From Helicobacteraceae bacterium (GTDB lineage Bacteria > Campylobacterota > Campylobacteria > Campylobacterales > Sulfurimonadaceae), in assembly GCA_027066325.1 (NCBI GenBank), contig JAMONY010000080.1:1-61497 (forward strand): DNA of 61,497 nt, written 5' to 3'. The position numbers were made by a program, and so were the translations under genes. The notes beneath the pieces were generated by a model, which did no database searches, was not told the DNA's origin, and saw nothing but the letters and a program-made list of their open reading frames with translations. Positions 8,623 to 16,989 of the stretch are shown here, in pieces (the stretch's first letter is position 1; the number at the start of each line of letters is the position of its first letter).

Positions 8623-9363
8623 CTACTTAGCGTGACAAGTTAAACAGAGTTTACTTCCGTTATTGTTTATGCTTCGTAAAAAAGTCGTTGCTTGTCCTAG
8701 GTGTGGATCATGACAACTTGAACACTGAACTTTTGCTATACCATCTGCACCAGTTCTTAAAAGATCTGCAATAGTTGTAGCATTTTCAAAACCAATAATT
8801 GGTGTTGATGGATCTCTTAGAGAAGCTGGAGATGTCTCTGGGCTACCATTGTATATATATGGTATTGAGATAGGATGATCATTGGTGAGGCTTTCTGAAA
8901 ATGCAGCACTACCAACAGCTTTGACAAAATCTGTCATCGTTCTATTTTTACCTATCTTATTGCTTGCTCCAGTTGGATCATAATTTCCTGTACCAGGAGC
9001 ATTGATAACACTATTGAGAGCACTAACTCCATCATGACAAGTAAGACAAGCCATACTAGCACCAGTAGGTGTAGCATCAGTAAGAGTACCTGCTATGGTT
9101 GATCCAGCTGTACCTGTAGCAGTAGCGCCATACATGGTAAATGTTGTAGATGTAGCCGGTTTATTCCATAGTGGTGCTCCATCAAAAGATGAATCTGCTC
9201 CGTGTGGGGTGTGGCAATAGACACATATTTGAGAATTATCAGGTATATTACCAACATCATCAGCACTAGTGCCCAAGTCATGTAAGCTTCCAAATATCTG
9301 AGCATTTAAGCCAGAGGTCATCAACAACGATGCTCCTAACCCTAAAAGTATCTTTTTCTTCAT
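8623..9363 (-). CDS. Tetraheme c-type cytochrome (doubled CxxCH family), stand-alone copy
   Basis: The 246-residue product has a signal peptide ending at SGLNA (about residue 21). Its heme sites are CVYCH 47-51, CLTCH 106-110, CSSCH 214-218 and CLTCH 240-244. The words TPHGAD, PLWNK, MYGA, NDHPISI and CHDPHL are shared with the next gene downstream, so the two are tandem paralogues. It is followed by its own terminator and preceded by the same 17-base upstream element as its paralogue. The divergent neighbour is purH. The inferred role is the same as for its paralogue; why three related tetraheme proteins are kept is not evident from the sequence. Confidence 0.92.
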   Translation of the reverse strand: MKKKILLGLGASLLMTSGLNAQIFGSLHDLGTSADDVGNIPDNSQICVYCHTPHGADSSFDGAPLWNKPATSTTFTMYGATATGTAGSTIAGTLTDATPTGASMACLTCHDGVSALNSVINAPGTGNYDPTGASNKIGKNRTMTDFVKAVGSAAFSESLTNDHPISIPYIYNGSPETSPASLRDPSTPIIGFENATTIADLLRTGADGIAKVQCSSCHDPHLGQATTFLRSINNNGSKLCLTCHAK

Positions 9364-9434
9364 AATTTCTCCCTAGTTAAACTACAAAATCTTTGCCGCT
9401 ACACAAAATTTATAACGACATTATGTCACAATTG

Positions 9435-9451
9435 TGTAAAAATAGTGTAAA
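9435..9451 (-). promoter_or_regulatory. Shared upstream element of the tetraheme genes, copy 2
   Basis: The minus strand reads TTTACACTATTTTTACA, 16 of 17 bases identical to the element at 8427-8443. It lies about 72 bases before the ATG and 20 bases from a TATAAA box at 9409-9414. The spacing to the -10-like box is 11 bases longer than in the other copy, about one DNA turn, which would keep the same helix face. Confidence 0.4.
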
Positions 9452-9496
9452 GATGCAAGAGCTCTCTCTTTTACCTAACTTTCTATAGTAATTGGC

Positions 9497-9502
9497 TACA
9501 AT
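9497..9502 (+). promoter_or_regulatory. Candidate -10 box for purH
   Basis: TACAAT lies 31 bases before the purH start, inside a perfect 14-bp palindrome CTACAATATTGTAG (9496-9509). The palindrome may be chance in A+T-rich DNA or an operator. No purine riboswitch fold was recognised. Confidence 0.3.
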
Positions 9503-9533
9503 ATTGTAGATATTTTGATGAGGAGATGTTGCT

Positions 9534-11072
9534 TTGAAAAGACGCGCATTGGTTAGTGTTAGTGATAAAAGTGGGGTTGTAGAGTTTGCTACTGCATTAG
9601 AAAAGCTCGGGTTTGAGATAGTTTCGACAGGTGGAACTCACAAGTTACTTAAAGAGAGTGGTGTTGATGCTATAGAGATAGACGAGGTGACAAAGTTTCC
9701 TGAGGTATTTGATGGTAGAGTTAAAACGCTTAACCCTTTTGTGCATGGTGGCATACTATATAGAAGAGATATGATCAGCCATGTCGATATTGCAAAAAAA
9801 CATAACATAACAGCTATAGATCTTGTCTGTGTTAATCTCTATCCATTTAAACAGACCATTGAGAGAAGTGATGATTTTGATGAGATCATAGAAAATATAG
9901 ACATTGGTGGACCCGCCATGGTTCGCTCTGCTGCTAAAAACTTCAAAGATGTTATCATAGTGACAGATCCACTCAAATATAGTCTCATTATAGATAAACT
10001 AACTCACAAGAGTGATAGTTATGAGTTTAGAAGAGATCTCATGATAGAAGCGTATGAGCACACCGCAGCGTACGATAGCATGATTGCAAACTATATGAAC
10101 AGTAGATGCAAAAGTGGGTTTGCAGAGAAGCAGTTTATCGTTGGCACTAAAGTACAGGAGACACGATATGGAGAGAATCCGCACCAGCAAGGAGCTCTTT
10201 ATGAGTTTGATCAACACCTAAGTAACAACTTAAAAACGCTCAAAGGTGAGGCTAGCTTCAACAATCTTACAGATATCAGCAGTGCCGTTAAGATAGCAGC
10301 TGCATTTGGCGAGTCTAACTCTGTCTGTATAGTAAAACATGGCAATCCGTGTGGATTTGCCATAAAAAACAGCCTTAAAGAGTCATATATAAAAGCTCTA
10401 GAGTGTGATAACATCTCAGCATTTGGTGGTGTAGTGGCAGTTAATGGTGTGGTTGATAAAGAGCTAGCTCTACAGATGAATAAGATCTTCTTAGAGGTTA
10501 TAGTAGCTGCAAAAATCTTACCTGAAGCGCTAGAGGTGTTTGAGAGCAAAAAGAGACTTAAGCTTTTTGAGCACAATAGCAAAACTCTTCTAGTAGCCAA
10601 CGATAAGATAGATTTTAAACATATAGATGGTGGCTTTGTCTATCAAGATGCAGATAGTGTAGATGATAGTGAGGTAGATAATGCGACATGCAAAAGTGAT
10701 CTCTCTGCCTCTACAGATGAGCTAAATGATGCCAAAATAGCCTGGAAGATAGCAGCCCTTACAAAATCAAACTCTGTTGTTTATGTTAAAGATAGTATTA
10801 TGGTTGCTGTTGGCATGGGGATGACATCTAGAGTTGATGCTGCCAAAAGTGCCATAGCAAAAGCTAAAGATATGGGCATAGATATAAGTGGTTGTGCTCT
10901 TGCATCTGAAGCATTTTTTCCATTTCGTGACTCTATAGATGAGGCAGCTAAAGCTGGGGTCAAGACTATCATAGAACCAGGCGGGTCAATCCGTGATGCT
11001 GAAGTGATAGATGCTGCAAATGAGCACAAAATGGCTCTATATTTTACAGGGATTAGACACTTTTTACACTAG
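9534..11072 (+). CDS. purH: Bifunctional AICAR formyltransferase / IMP cyclohydrolase
   Basis: This enzyme catalyses the last two steps of IMP synthesis: formyl transfer from 10-formyl-THF to AICAR, then ring closure. The 512-residue product has the usual length. The N-terminal MGS-like cyclohydrolase domain (residues 1-150) shows SVSDKSG, STGGT and [10 protein letters not shown]. The transformylase domain shows [17 protein letters not shown] and a C-terminal region with EAFFPFRD and PGGSIRD. The TTG start at 9534 is set by a GAGGAG site 11-16 bases upstream. It is convergent with nadB, and the two genes share a palindromic CTAG as both stops. Confidence 0.97.
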   Translation: MKRRALVSVSDKSGVVEFATALEKLGFEIVSTGGTHKLLKESGVDAIEIDEVTKFPEVFDGRVKTLNPFVHGGILYRRDMISHVDIAKKHNITAIDLVCVNLYPFKQTIERSDDFDEIIENIDIGGPAMVRSAAKNFKDVIIVTDPLKYSLIIDKLTHKSDSYEFRRDLMIEAYEHTAAYDSMIANYMNSRCKSGFAEKQFIVGTKVQETRYGENPHQQGALYEFDQHLSNNLKTLKGEASFNNLTDISSAVKIAAAFGESNSVCIVKHGNPCGFAIKNSLKESYIKALECDNISAFGGVVAVNGVVDKELALQMNKIFLEVIVAAKILPEALEVFESKKRLKLFEHNSKTLLVANDKIDFKHIDGGFVYQDADSVDDSEVDNATCKSDLSASTDELNDAKIAWKIAALTKSNSVVYVKDSIMVAVGMGMTSRVDAAKSAIAKAKDMGIDISGCALASEAFFPFRDSIDEAAKAGVKTIIEPGGSIRDAEVIDAANEHKMALYFTGIRHFLH

Positions 11073-12505
11073 ATCCTATAATGTACGCCAACAGAGTGCT
11101 CCGCTCTACTAGCAGCATCTACAATGGATCGAGCTGTATAGAGTCTAAGTTTTAAAAGTCTTCCTATCGGCTCTGAGAGTATCTTATCTATCTCATCTAG
11201 TGCCTCCTTCAGCCCATCTGTTGTGCGCACAATAGAGACCTTTTGCCACATAATCTCTCTTAATCTCTCTTTTTTACTCTTATCGTCTGCTAAAACAAGC
11301 TGTTCGCTATTTGAGGTGAATATTTTAGTACATCGTAATGAGGTTGTGCTCTGTAATTTTCTGGCAACTCTTTGAGCAAAAACAAGACCTTCTAGTAAAG
11401 AGTTACTAGCTAGTCTATTGGCACCATGCACTCCAGTAGATGCCACCTCTCCTACTGCAAATAGTCCATCTATGCTATCTACAACACCATCTAAATCTGT
11501 TTTAATTCCCCCTATAGCGTAGTGAAATGCTGGAGATATAGGTACACGCTCTTTTGGTATAGAGTAGCCTAAGCTCTTGAGGCTCTGGCTGATATTTGGA
11601 AATCTGTGATGAAAATACTCAACATCAAAAGACTCAAATGATAGATATGCCTTAGAGTTATGTTTTTGAGTATAGTCAAAAATTGCTCTGCTTACTATAT
11701 CGCGTGGAGCCAATTCGCCTCGGCTATCATACTCAAATAGAAACCTCTCATTGTTGTCATTGACAATATAAGCACCCTCCCCTCTTAAAGCCTCACTCAA
11801 AAGCTGTTTTTGTACTGAATTATTGCCCACATAGACGCTAGGGTGGAACTGCATCATATGCATCATCTCAAGCTCAATGCCCTTCTCGATGCATATACCC
11901 TGCAGATCCCCACTGATACTGTATGCATTTGTGTGGTACTCATAAAGTGAGCCTACACCTCCGCTAGCTATGACTACCTGATCTGCATATATCTGCTTCA
12001 ATTCACCTTTATAGAAAACCTCAACTCCGCAAATAGTGCTATTGTCTATAAGCAGATCTATAACGGTTGCATTTGCTAACATTGGGTGTGGGTTTTTCTC
12101 AAGTAAAAAGTGGTGCAGATATCTACCAGTAGCATCACCACCAGCGTGCACGATACGCTCTTGTGAGTGTGCTGCCTCTTTTGTGTAGAGAAGATTACCA
12201 TCACCATCACGATCAAACTCAAATCCACGCTCTATAAGATCCTCTATAACATCGCGCGACATGGAGCTTAGAACTTCTACTGCTTCTTTATTGCACATCA
12301 TAGCACCAGCATTTAAAGTATCTTCTATGTGTAGCGCAACATCTGCATCATCTCTTGCCACACAGATGCCACCTTGAGCATAGTAGGTGTTACACTCCCA
12401 TGGGCGTGTTTTATTGATGATTAGGACTCTTTTGTCTCTATCTAGATTAATGGCAGCATACAGACCTGCTACTCCAGCACCAATAATCACAACATCATAC
12501 TGCAT
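11069..12505 (-). CDS. nadB: L-aspartate oxidase
   Basis: This FAD enzyme oxidises L-aspartate to iminoaspartate, the first step of de novo NAD synthesis. I chose ATG 12505 because GGAG lies at good spacing and the protein then begins [14 protein letters not shown], directly at the Rossmann FAD motif. A GTG at 12550 would add 15 residues with no family support. The product is then 478 residues, slightly shorter than in enterics. Supporting motifs are YAQGGICVA, a Ser-rich active region with [16 protein letters not shown] and [13 protein letters not shown]. nadD and nadE lie elsewhere in this window. Confidence 0.95.
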   Translation of the reverse strand: MQYDVVIIGAGVAGLYAAINLDRDKRVLIINKTRPWECNTYYAQGGICVARDDADVALHIEDTLNAGAMMCNKEAVEVLSSMSRDVIEDLIERGFEFDRDGDGNLLYTKEAAHSQERIVHAGGDATGRYLHHFLLEKNPHPMLANATVIDLLIDNSTICGVEVFYKGELKQIYADQVVIASGGVGSLYEYHTNAYSISGDLQGICIEKGIELEMMHMMQFHPSVYVGNNSVQKQLLSEALRGEGAYIVNDNNERFLFEYDSRGELAPRDIVSRAIFDYTQKHNSKAYLSFESFDVEYFHHRFPNISQSLKSLGYSIPKERVPISPAFHYAIGGIKTDLDGVVDSIDGLFAVGEVASTGVHGANRLASNSLLEGLVFAQRVARKLQSTTSLRCTKIFTSNSEQLVLADDKSKKERLREIMWQKVSIVRTTDGLKEALDEIDKILSEPIGRLLKLRLYTARSIVDAASRAEHSVGVHYRI

Positions 12506-12590
12506 AACACTGCTCCATAGCACTATATTGTGGATCTTTTTTGTATCCACACCCTACCAACATTAACATACAAAGTGCTATAATTACCAC

Positions 12591-13031
12591 ATGAAAAATG
12601 TCTCTCAAGTTATCACCTCTTTAACGCAAAAACCTCGTTTTGCTAAGCTGTTACGCAGCAGGTGTGTAGATCGAATCAAGTCGCTATTTCCACCACACCT
12701 ACAGCGTCTAGTACGCTATGGATATATACATAGCGGTACACTATATTTTGTTTTAGCTCACCCTGGTGCTAAACAAGAGTTTGATAATATCATAGCTTCT
12801 ATAAAAGAGCCTTTAAGAGAGTTTATGCCTCAAGAGTGCCAGAGCCAAACCATAACGGAGATAAAAGCATTTGTACGCTATGAAGCACAACAGTCTCAAA
12901 AGAGCGCTTACAAAAGTGTTGTAGAGTTTCAAGAGTCATCAAATGCATCATTTATCAACCGCGCAAACAATCCAGATCTACACGCACTATTTGAGTCAAT
13001 CAGAGGGCATATAGATGCTAAATCAGATTGA
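12591..13031 (+). CDS. DUF721 / DciA-like protein
   Basis: This is a 146-residue protein without signal peptide or membrane segment. The central part (residues 22-80, around RCVDRIKSLFPPHL and SGTLYFVLAHPGAKQEF) resembles the DUF721 fold of DciA, the helicase-loading factor in bacteria lacking DnaC/DnaI. The C-terminal half is diverged and rich in charged and Gln residues. Its end overlaps uvrC by 17 bases, so the two are probably co-transcribed. The family call is moderate: the pattern is recognisable but short. Confidence 0.6.
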   Translation: MKNVSQVITSLTQKPRFAKLLRSRCVDRIKSLFPPHLQRLVRYGYIHSGTLYFVLAHPGAKQEFDNIIASIKEPLREFMPQECQSQTITEIKAFVRYEAQQSQKSAYKSVVEFQESSNASFINRANNPDLHALFESIRGHIDAKSD

Positions 13032-14805
13032 GTCTCTACCTGATCTGCCCGGTGTTTATCAGTACTTTGATAAAGATCTTCGCCTACTATACATAGGAAA
13101 AGCAAAAAGCCTCAAAAAGAGAGTTAAGAGCTATTTTAGGTTTACTCCTCTATTTAAGATCAATCCATCAGTATCACCAAGAGTCTACAAGATGCTTGAA
13201 CAGACTGTAACACTAAGATATATAGTTGTAGATAGCGAACATGATGCTCTCATATTGGAGAATTCACTCATAAAACAGCTACGACCACGCTACAATATCT
13301 TACTAAGAGATGATAAAACATACCCATATATCTACATAGACCACTCAGAAGAGTTTGCTAGATTTGAGATCACACGCAAAGTGATCACTGGCAGAGAGAT
13401 AGAGTACTTTGGTCCATACTCTGTTGGTGCAAGAGATATATTAGACTCTCTCTATGAGCTTATCCCACTTGTACAAAAAGCACCATGCCTTAAAGGTAAA
13501 AAAGCGTGTCTCTACTATCAGATGAAGCGTTGCAAAGCCCCTTGTGAAGGTAAAATATCTCCAGATGAGTATAGAGGGTTTATAGAGCAGGCTAAAAGAT
13601 TAATAGTACGCAAAAAAGAGCTTGTATTGGCACTGAAAAATAGGATGCTAAGCTATGCTGAAGAGTTGCGTTTTGAAGAGGCTCAGATACTACGCGATAG
13701 GTGTGAACGCATAGATAAAAGTGAACCAATATCAAATATTGATCTAGCCTCAAATGCCAACTTTGATATCTTTGCTATTGCGATATCTAACACAAAAGCC
13801 TCTCTAGTTAAGATGTTTATGAGAGATGGTAGAGTTGTCTCATCAACACAAGAGAGCATTCGCATAGATGAAGATATAGATATAGATGAGTTATACGAGA
13901 GAGCACTTCTTGAGTTCTACACCAAAAATAGACCACCCATTGTTGCATCTATCTTAGTTGCAGATCAGTTTAGTGAGATGCGATGGGTAGAGTCTAGTAT
14001 AGGCAAGCTACTCAAATCTACCCTCAAGATATCATCTCCTATCAGAGGAGCTAAGAGAAGATTGGTAGAGCTGGCTCTACTCAATGCTAAAGAGTCTCTA
14101 AAAGATAACTCATCTATGCAGCACCAAGAGCTACTGATGGAGTTTCAAAAGCTATGTAAACTTACACACCTGCCTCAACGCATAGAGATATTTGACAACT
14201 CACATCTAGCCCAAAGTTCGCCAGTTGCCGGCATGGTTGTCTACGATAGAGGTCAATTTGATAAAAGTTCATACAGACACTACAATCTAAACTCAAAAGA
14301 TGAGTACGCACAGATGAGAGAGACACTTAGTAGGCGTATTAAAAGCTTTGATAAAAATCCGCCGCCAGATCTCTGGATCATAGATGGTGGCTCAACACTT
14401 CTATCGTTAGCGATATCACTCATAGACTCAAGTGGTGTTAATCTTGATGTTGTTGCTATAAGCAAAGAGAAGAGAGATGGTAGTGCCTATAGAGCCAAAG
14501 GCGCAGCAGCAGACACTCTACACACAAGAGATGGCTCCATCAAACTACGCAATAACGACAGAAGAGTTATGCTGGCTCAAAAGTTGCGCGACGAGGCGCA
14601 CAGATTTGCCATAACTTTTCATCAAAAAAGCCGCACAAAGGCCTCAATGCAGAGCAAACTTTTACAGACAAAAGGGATCAGTGAAGCAAAAGTTAAAAAA
14701 CTTCTAAACTTTTTTGGCTCCTATGAAGAGATAAGAAGAGCAGATGAGAAGAGCCTAAAACTAGTAGTAAGTCAAAAAGATGCAGAAAATATCAAAAAAT
14801 TATAG
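13015..14805 (+). CDS. uvrC: UvrABC system excinuclease subunit C
   Basis: UvrC makes the dual incision around bulky DNA lesions with UvrA and UvrB. The 596-residue protein has the N-terminal GIY-YIG nuclease domain (LPGVYQYFD ... LLYIGKAKSLKKRV, residues 8-40). A Cys cluster follows (CLKGKKACLYYQMKRCKAPC, about 158-177), then the UVR motif (SYAEELRFEEAQILRDR, about 207-223). The RNase H-like nuclease domain shows IEIFDNSHL and LWIIDGG, and a C-terminal helix-hairpin-helix shows TKGISEAKVKKLLNFFGS. The ATG at 13015 lies inside the upstream gene. Confidence 0.97.
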   Translation: MLNQIESLPDLPGVYQYFDKDLRLLYIGKAKSLKKRVKSYFRFTPLFKINPSVSPRVYKMLEQTVTLRYIVVDSEHDALILENSLIKQLRPRYNILLRDDKTYPYIYIDHSEEFARFEITRKVITGREIEYFGPYSVGARDILDSLYELIPLVQKAPCLKGKKACLYYQMKRCKAPCEGKISPDEYRGFIEQAKRLIVRKKELVLALKNRMLSYAEELRFEEAQILRDRCERIDKSEPISNIDLASNANFDIFAIAISNTKASLVKMFMRDGRVVSSTQESIRIDEDIDIDELYERALLEFYTKNRPPIVASILVADQFSEMRWVESSIGKLLKSTLKISSPIRGAKRRLVELALLNAKESLKDNSSMQHQELLMEFQKLCKLTHLPQRIEIFDNSHLAQSSPVAGMVVYDRGQFDKSSYRHYNLNSKDEYAQMRETLSRRIKSFDKNPPPDLWIIDGGSTLLSLAISLIDSSGVNLDVVAISKEKRDGSAYRAKGAAADTLHTRDGSIKLRNNDRRVMLAQKLRDEAHRFAITFHQKSRTKASMQSKLLQTKGISEAKVKKLLNFFGSYEEIRRADEKSLKLVVSQKDAENIKKL

Positions 14806-14850
14806 TTTATATGCTACAATGTAAGTTAGATTTTGCAAATAGTATGTTAT

Positions 14851-14870
14851 ATTACTCTTTTTAGAGTAAT
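14851..14870. promoter_or_regulatory. Palindrome in front of the phosphorelay operon
   Basis: A perfect 8-bp inverted repeat ATTACTCT / AGAGTAAT with a TTTT spacer ends 17 bases before the PAS gene. No T-run follows, so a terminator is less likely than an operator. It is the only structure in the 82-base gap after uvrC. Confidence 0.35.
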
Positions 14871-14887
14871 TATCGTAGAGGTATATT

Positions 14888-15310
14888 ATGAATCAAGCTA
14901 AACCAGTAGACAAAGAGTACCATTTTGAAGGTAGGGTTATTATTAGCGAAACTGATCTCAAAGGCAAGATCACATATGCCAATAGAAAGTTTTGTGAGAT
15001 AGCTGGTTACACCAAAGATGAACTAATTGGTCAGCCACACAGTATTATCCGCCATCCAGATATGCCAAAAGCGGCATTTCAAAACTTATGGGATACCATA
15101 CAACACGGCAAGACTTGGACTGGAGCTGTTAAAAATCTACGCAAAGATGGTCGCTATTATTGGGTAGATACAACAATTACGCCCAACCTTGATGATAGTG
15201 GAGCTACTATTGGCTACAGTGCTGCACGCAGAACTCTAAATGATTTAGCAAAAGAGCGAGCCATTGAAAAATATAAAAAAATGTTACAAAATGAAACTAA
15301 GGAGAGCTAG
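14888..15310 (+). CDS. Stand-alone Aer/CetB-like PAS sensor protein
   Basis: The 140-residue protein is essentially one PAS domain. The core resembles the FAD-binding PAS of the aerotaxis receptor Aer: ANRKFCEIAGYTKDEL, then IIRHPDMPKAAF (about residues 57-68), then W-rich TWTGAVKNLRKDGRYYWVD. No HAMP, kinase or methyl-accepting domain is attached, as in CetB of Campylobacter, which works with a separate CetA transducer. No CetA lies here; instead the gene overlaps the Hpt gene and heads a phosphorelay operon. The inference is that it reads redox state or oxygen through a flavin and passes this to the hybrid kinase. Confidence 0.85.
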   Translation: MNQAKPVDKEYHFEGRVIISETDLKGKITYANRKFCEIAGYTKDELIGQPHSIIRHPDMPKAAFQNLWDTIQHGKTWTGAVKNLRKDGRYYWVDTTITPNLDDSGATIGYSAARRTLNDLAKERAIEKYKKMLQNETKES

Positions 15311-16965
15311 TGCTAATTTACAACCATGAAAAGTCTCTTATCGGCATGGATGATGAGACATTACACCATTTAGGATTTGAGACTATAGATGCTTTTTTAG
15401 AGCAACATAGTGATGTTGCGGAGCTATTTGTTAAAAAACCAGGATATATCCATAACTTTAAAAACTTTCCTTGGATCGATTTTGTTATTCATGCTGAATC
15501 AGAAGACTCTCATGCAATTATTGAGACTGACACAAGAAGCTTCTCTTGCGCACTTGAAATCACACCTTTTCTACTTACATCATCACCAGAACAAGAGGGA
15601 TTTGCGGTCTATTTCAAACACATCAAATCAATCAGTGGTGCTAGCATAGGAGATTTTACACAAAAACCAGAAAAACAGATCTTAGATATAGACATGCAAG
15701 ATGACTCAACCGTAACAGAGTTTGACTCCATTACCAACATAGAAGAGACTGTTCTTAAAGAGCCAGATACACTCGATATTCCAGATACATTTAGCATCCC
15801 AGACACATCTGCTGATGATAGTTTGTTTGCTGTTCCATCTACTGACTTTGAGCTTGACACATCATCTAACTTACAACTCAATGAGATAGAACTTGGATCA
15901 CCAATGCTTGGTGACTATGTAAATCAAGGAGATCAATCTCTAGTCAATCTTGATACAGATGATGACTACATCTTTGATCCATCAATTGCCTCTGAAGAGC
16001 TTGGTCTTCCTGTAGAGCTTATCAATGAGTTTATAGGTGACTTCATCAAGCAGACACATGAGTTCCGTCCGCAACTACATGAAGCTATGTTAAAAGAGGA
16101 TTACGATGAAGTACATGTGCTCTCACACAAACTCAAAGGTGTAGCAGCCAACTTGAGAATTGAAGATGCTTTTGAGACTCTAGCCATTATCAACAGCTCT
16201 GTTGATCAAGATGAGATTGAAGCACATCTTGGTAAGCTAGACTCCATTATCGCGAAGATGGAAGGAAAACCCGTTGCGGCACAAAAACAGGATAATCAAA
16301 ACAGTTTAACTACCGACTCTGATGCTGATAGTGAAGTGGATTTGGACTTAGACAATGATGATATTTATGATATCGGGGCACTACTTGGCGGTGACTCAGA
16401 TACTTCTAAAGCTGACAATAAAACAGCGGATCTAGAAGATCTCAATGAGCTAGAGCTTAGTGAACCAGAGATGCAAATTGATGATGACTCACTACAGTTG
16501 TCTGGTGATCTAGAGCTTAATGATGATACGCTCCAGATGCCAGATGAACTCAGTATAGATGAGACAATCAAAAATGATATCTCTATGGATGAAATCTCCA
16601 TAGATGATATCTCAAGTGATACTAAAGCTTCAAATAATGCAGATACAGACCAGCAGACAACTCTACAGCTCAACTATGATGTAGATAAAGCTGCTGAAGA
16701 GCTTGGCATAGGTGCTAAGTTTGTAACAACACTGATTGAAGATTTTAAACAAGAGGCACTAAAACATAAAGATGAGCTAACTCAAGCTATAGATACTGAA
16801 GATTTTCTACATGTAAAAAGAGTTGTCTTCCCATTTAAAGGCTTAGCAGACAATCTAAGAATCATAGAAATTTCTAAATCAATTAGCAATCTCATTGCCC
16901 ACAACAACAAAGATCTAGCAGCTCAAGAGTCTACAAACTTCTATCAGCTGTTAGAGCAGCTATAA
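15310..16965 (+). CDS. Double Hpt-domain phosphotransfer protein, second Hpt degenerate
   Basis: This 551-residue acidic protein starts at GTG, overlapping the PAS gene stop by 1 base. The N-terminal 110 residues are unrecognised, possibly PAS-like. An Hpt domain at about 225-300 contains SHKLKGVAANLRI with phospho-acceptor His273. A second Hpt-like domain at about 455-550 has the same plan, but VFPFKGLADNLRI places Phe507 where the His should be, so it cannot be phosphorylated there. Asp/Ser-rich disordered linkers with repeated D-L-E-L patterns separate the domains. It should relay phosphate between the hybrid kinase and a receiver; the second domain may be a docking module. Confidence 0.85.
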   Translation: MLIYNHEKSLIGMDDETLHHLGFETIDAFLEQHSDVAELFVKKPGYIHNFKNFPWIDFVIHAESEDSHAIIETDTRSFSCALEITPFLLTSSPEQEGFAVYFKHIKSISGASIGDFTQKPEKQILDIDMQDDSTVTEFDSITNIEETVLKEPDTLDIPDTFSIPDTSADDSLFAVPSTDFELDTSSNLQLNEIELGSPMLGDYVNQGDQSLVNLDTDDDYIFDPSIASEELGLPVELINEFIGDFIKQTHEFRPQLHEAMLKEDYDEVHVLSHKLKGVAANLRIEDAFETLAIINSSVDQDEIEAHLGKLDSIIAKMEGKPVAAQKQDNQNSLTTDSDADSEVDLDLDNDDIYDIGALLGGDSDTSKADNKTADLEDLNELELSEPEMQIDDDSLQLSGDLELNDDTLQMPDELSIDETIKNDISMDEISIDDISSDTKASNNADTDQQTTLQLNYDVDKAAEELGIGAKFVTTLIEDFKQEALKHKDELTQAIDTEDFLHVKRVVFPFKGLADNLRIIEISKSISNLIAHNNKDLAAQESTNFYQLLEQL

Positions 16966-16989
16966 CACTAAACGAAGCGAGGATATACA

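Noticed and set aside
9496-9509. Palindrome CTACAATATTGTAG as an operator of purH
   Set aside because: It coincides with the best -10 candidate, and A+T-rich palindromes of this length can occur by chance. Kept only as part of the promoter note.
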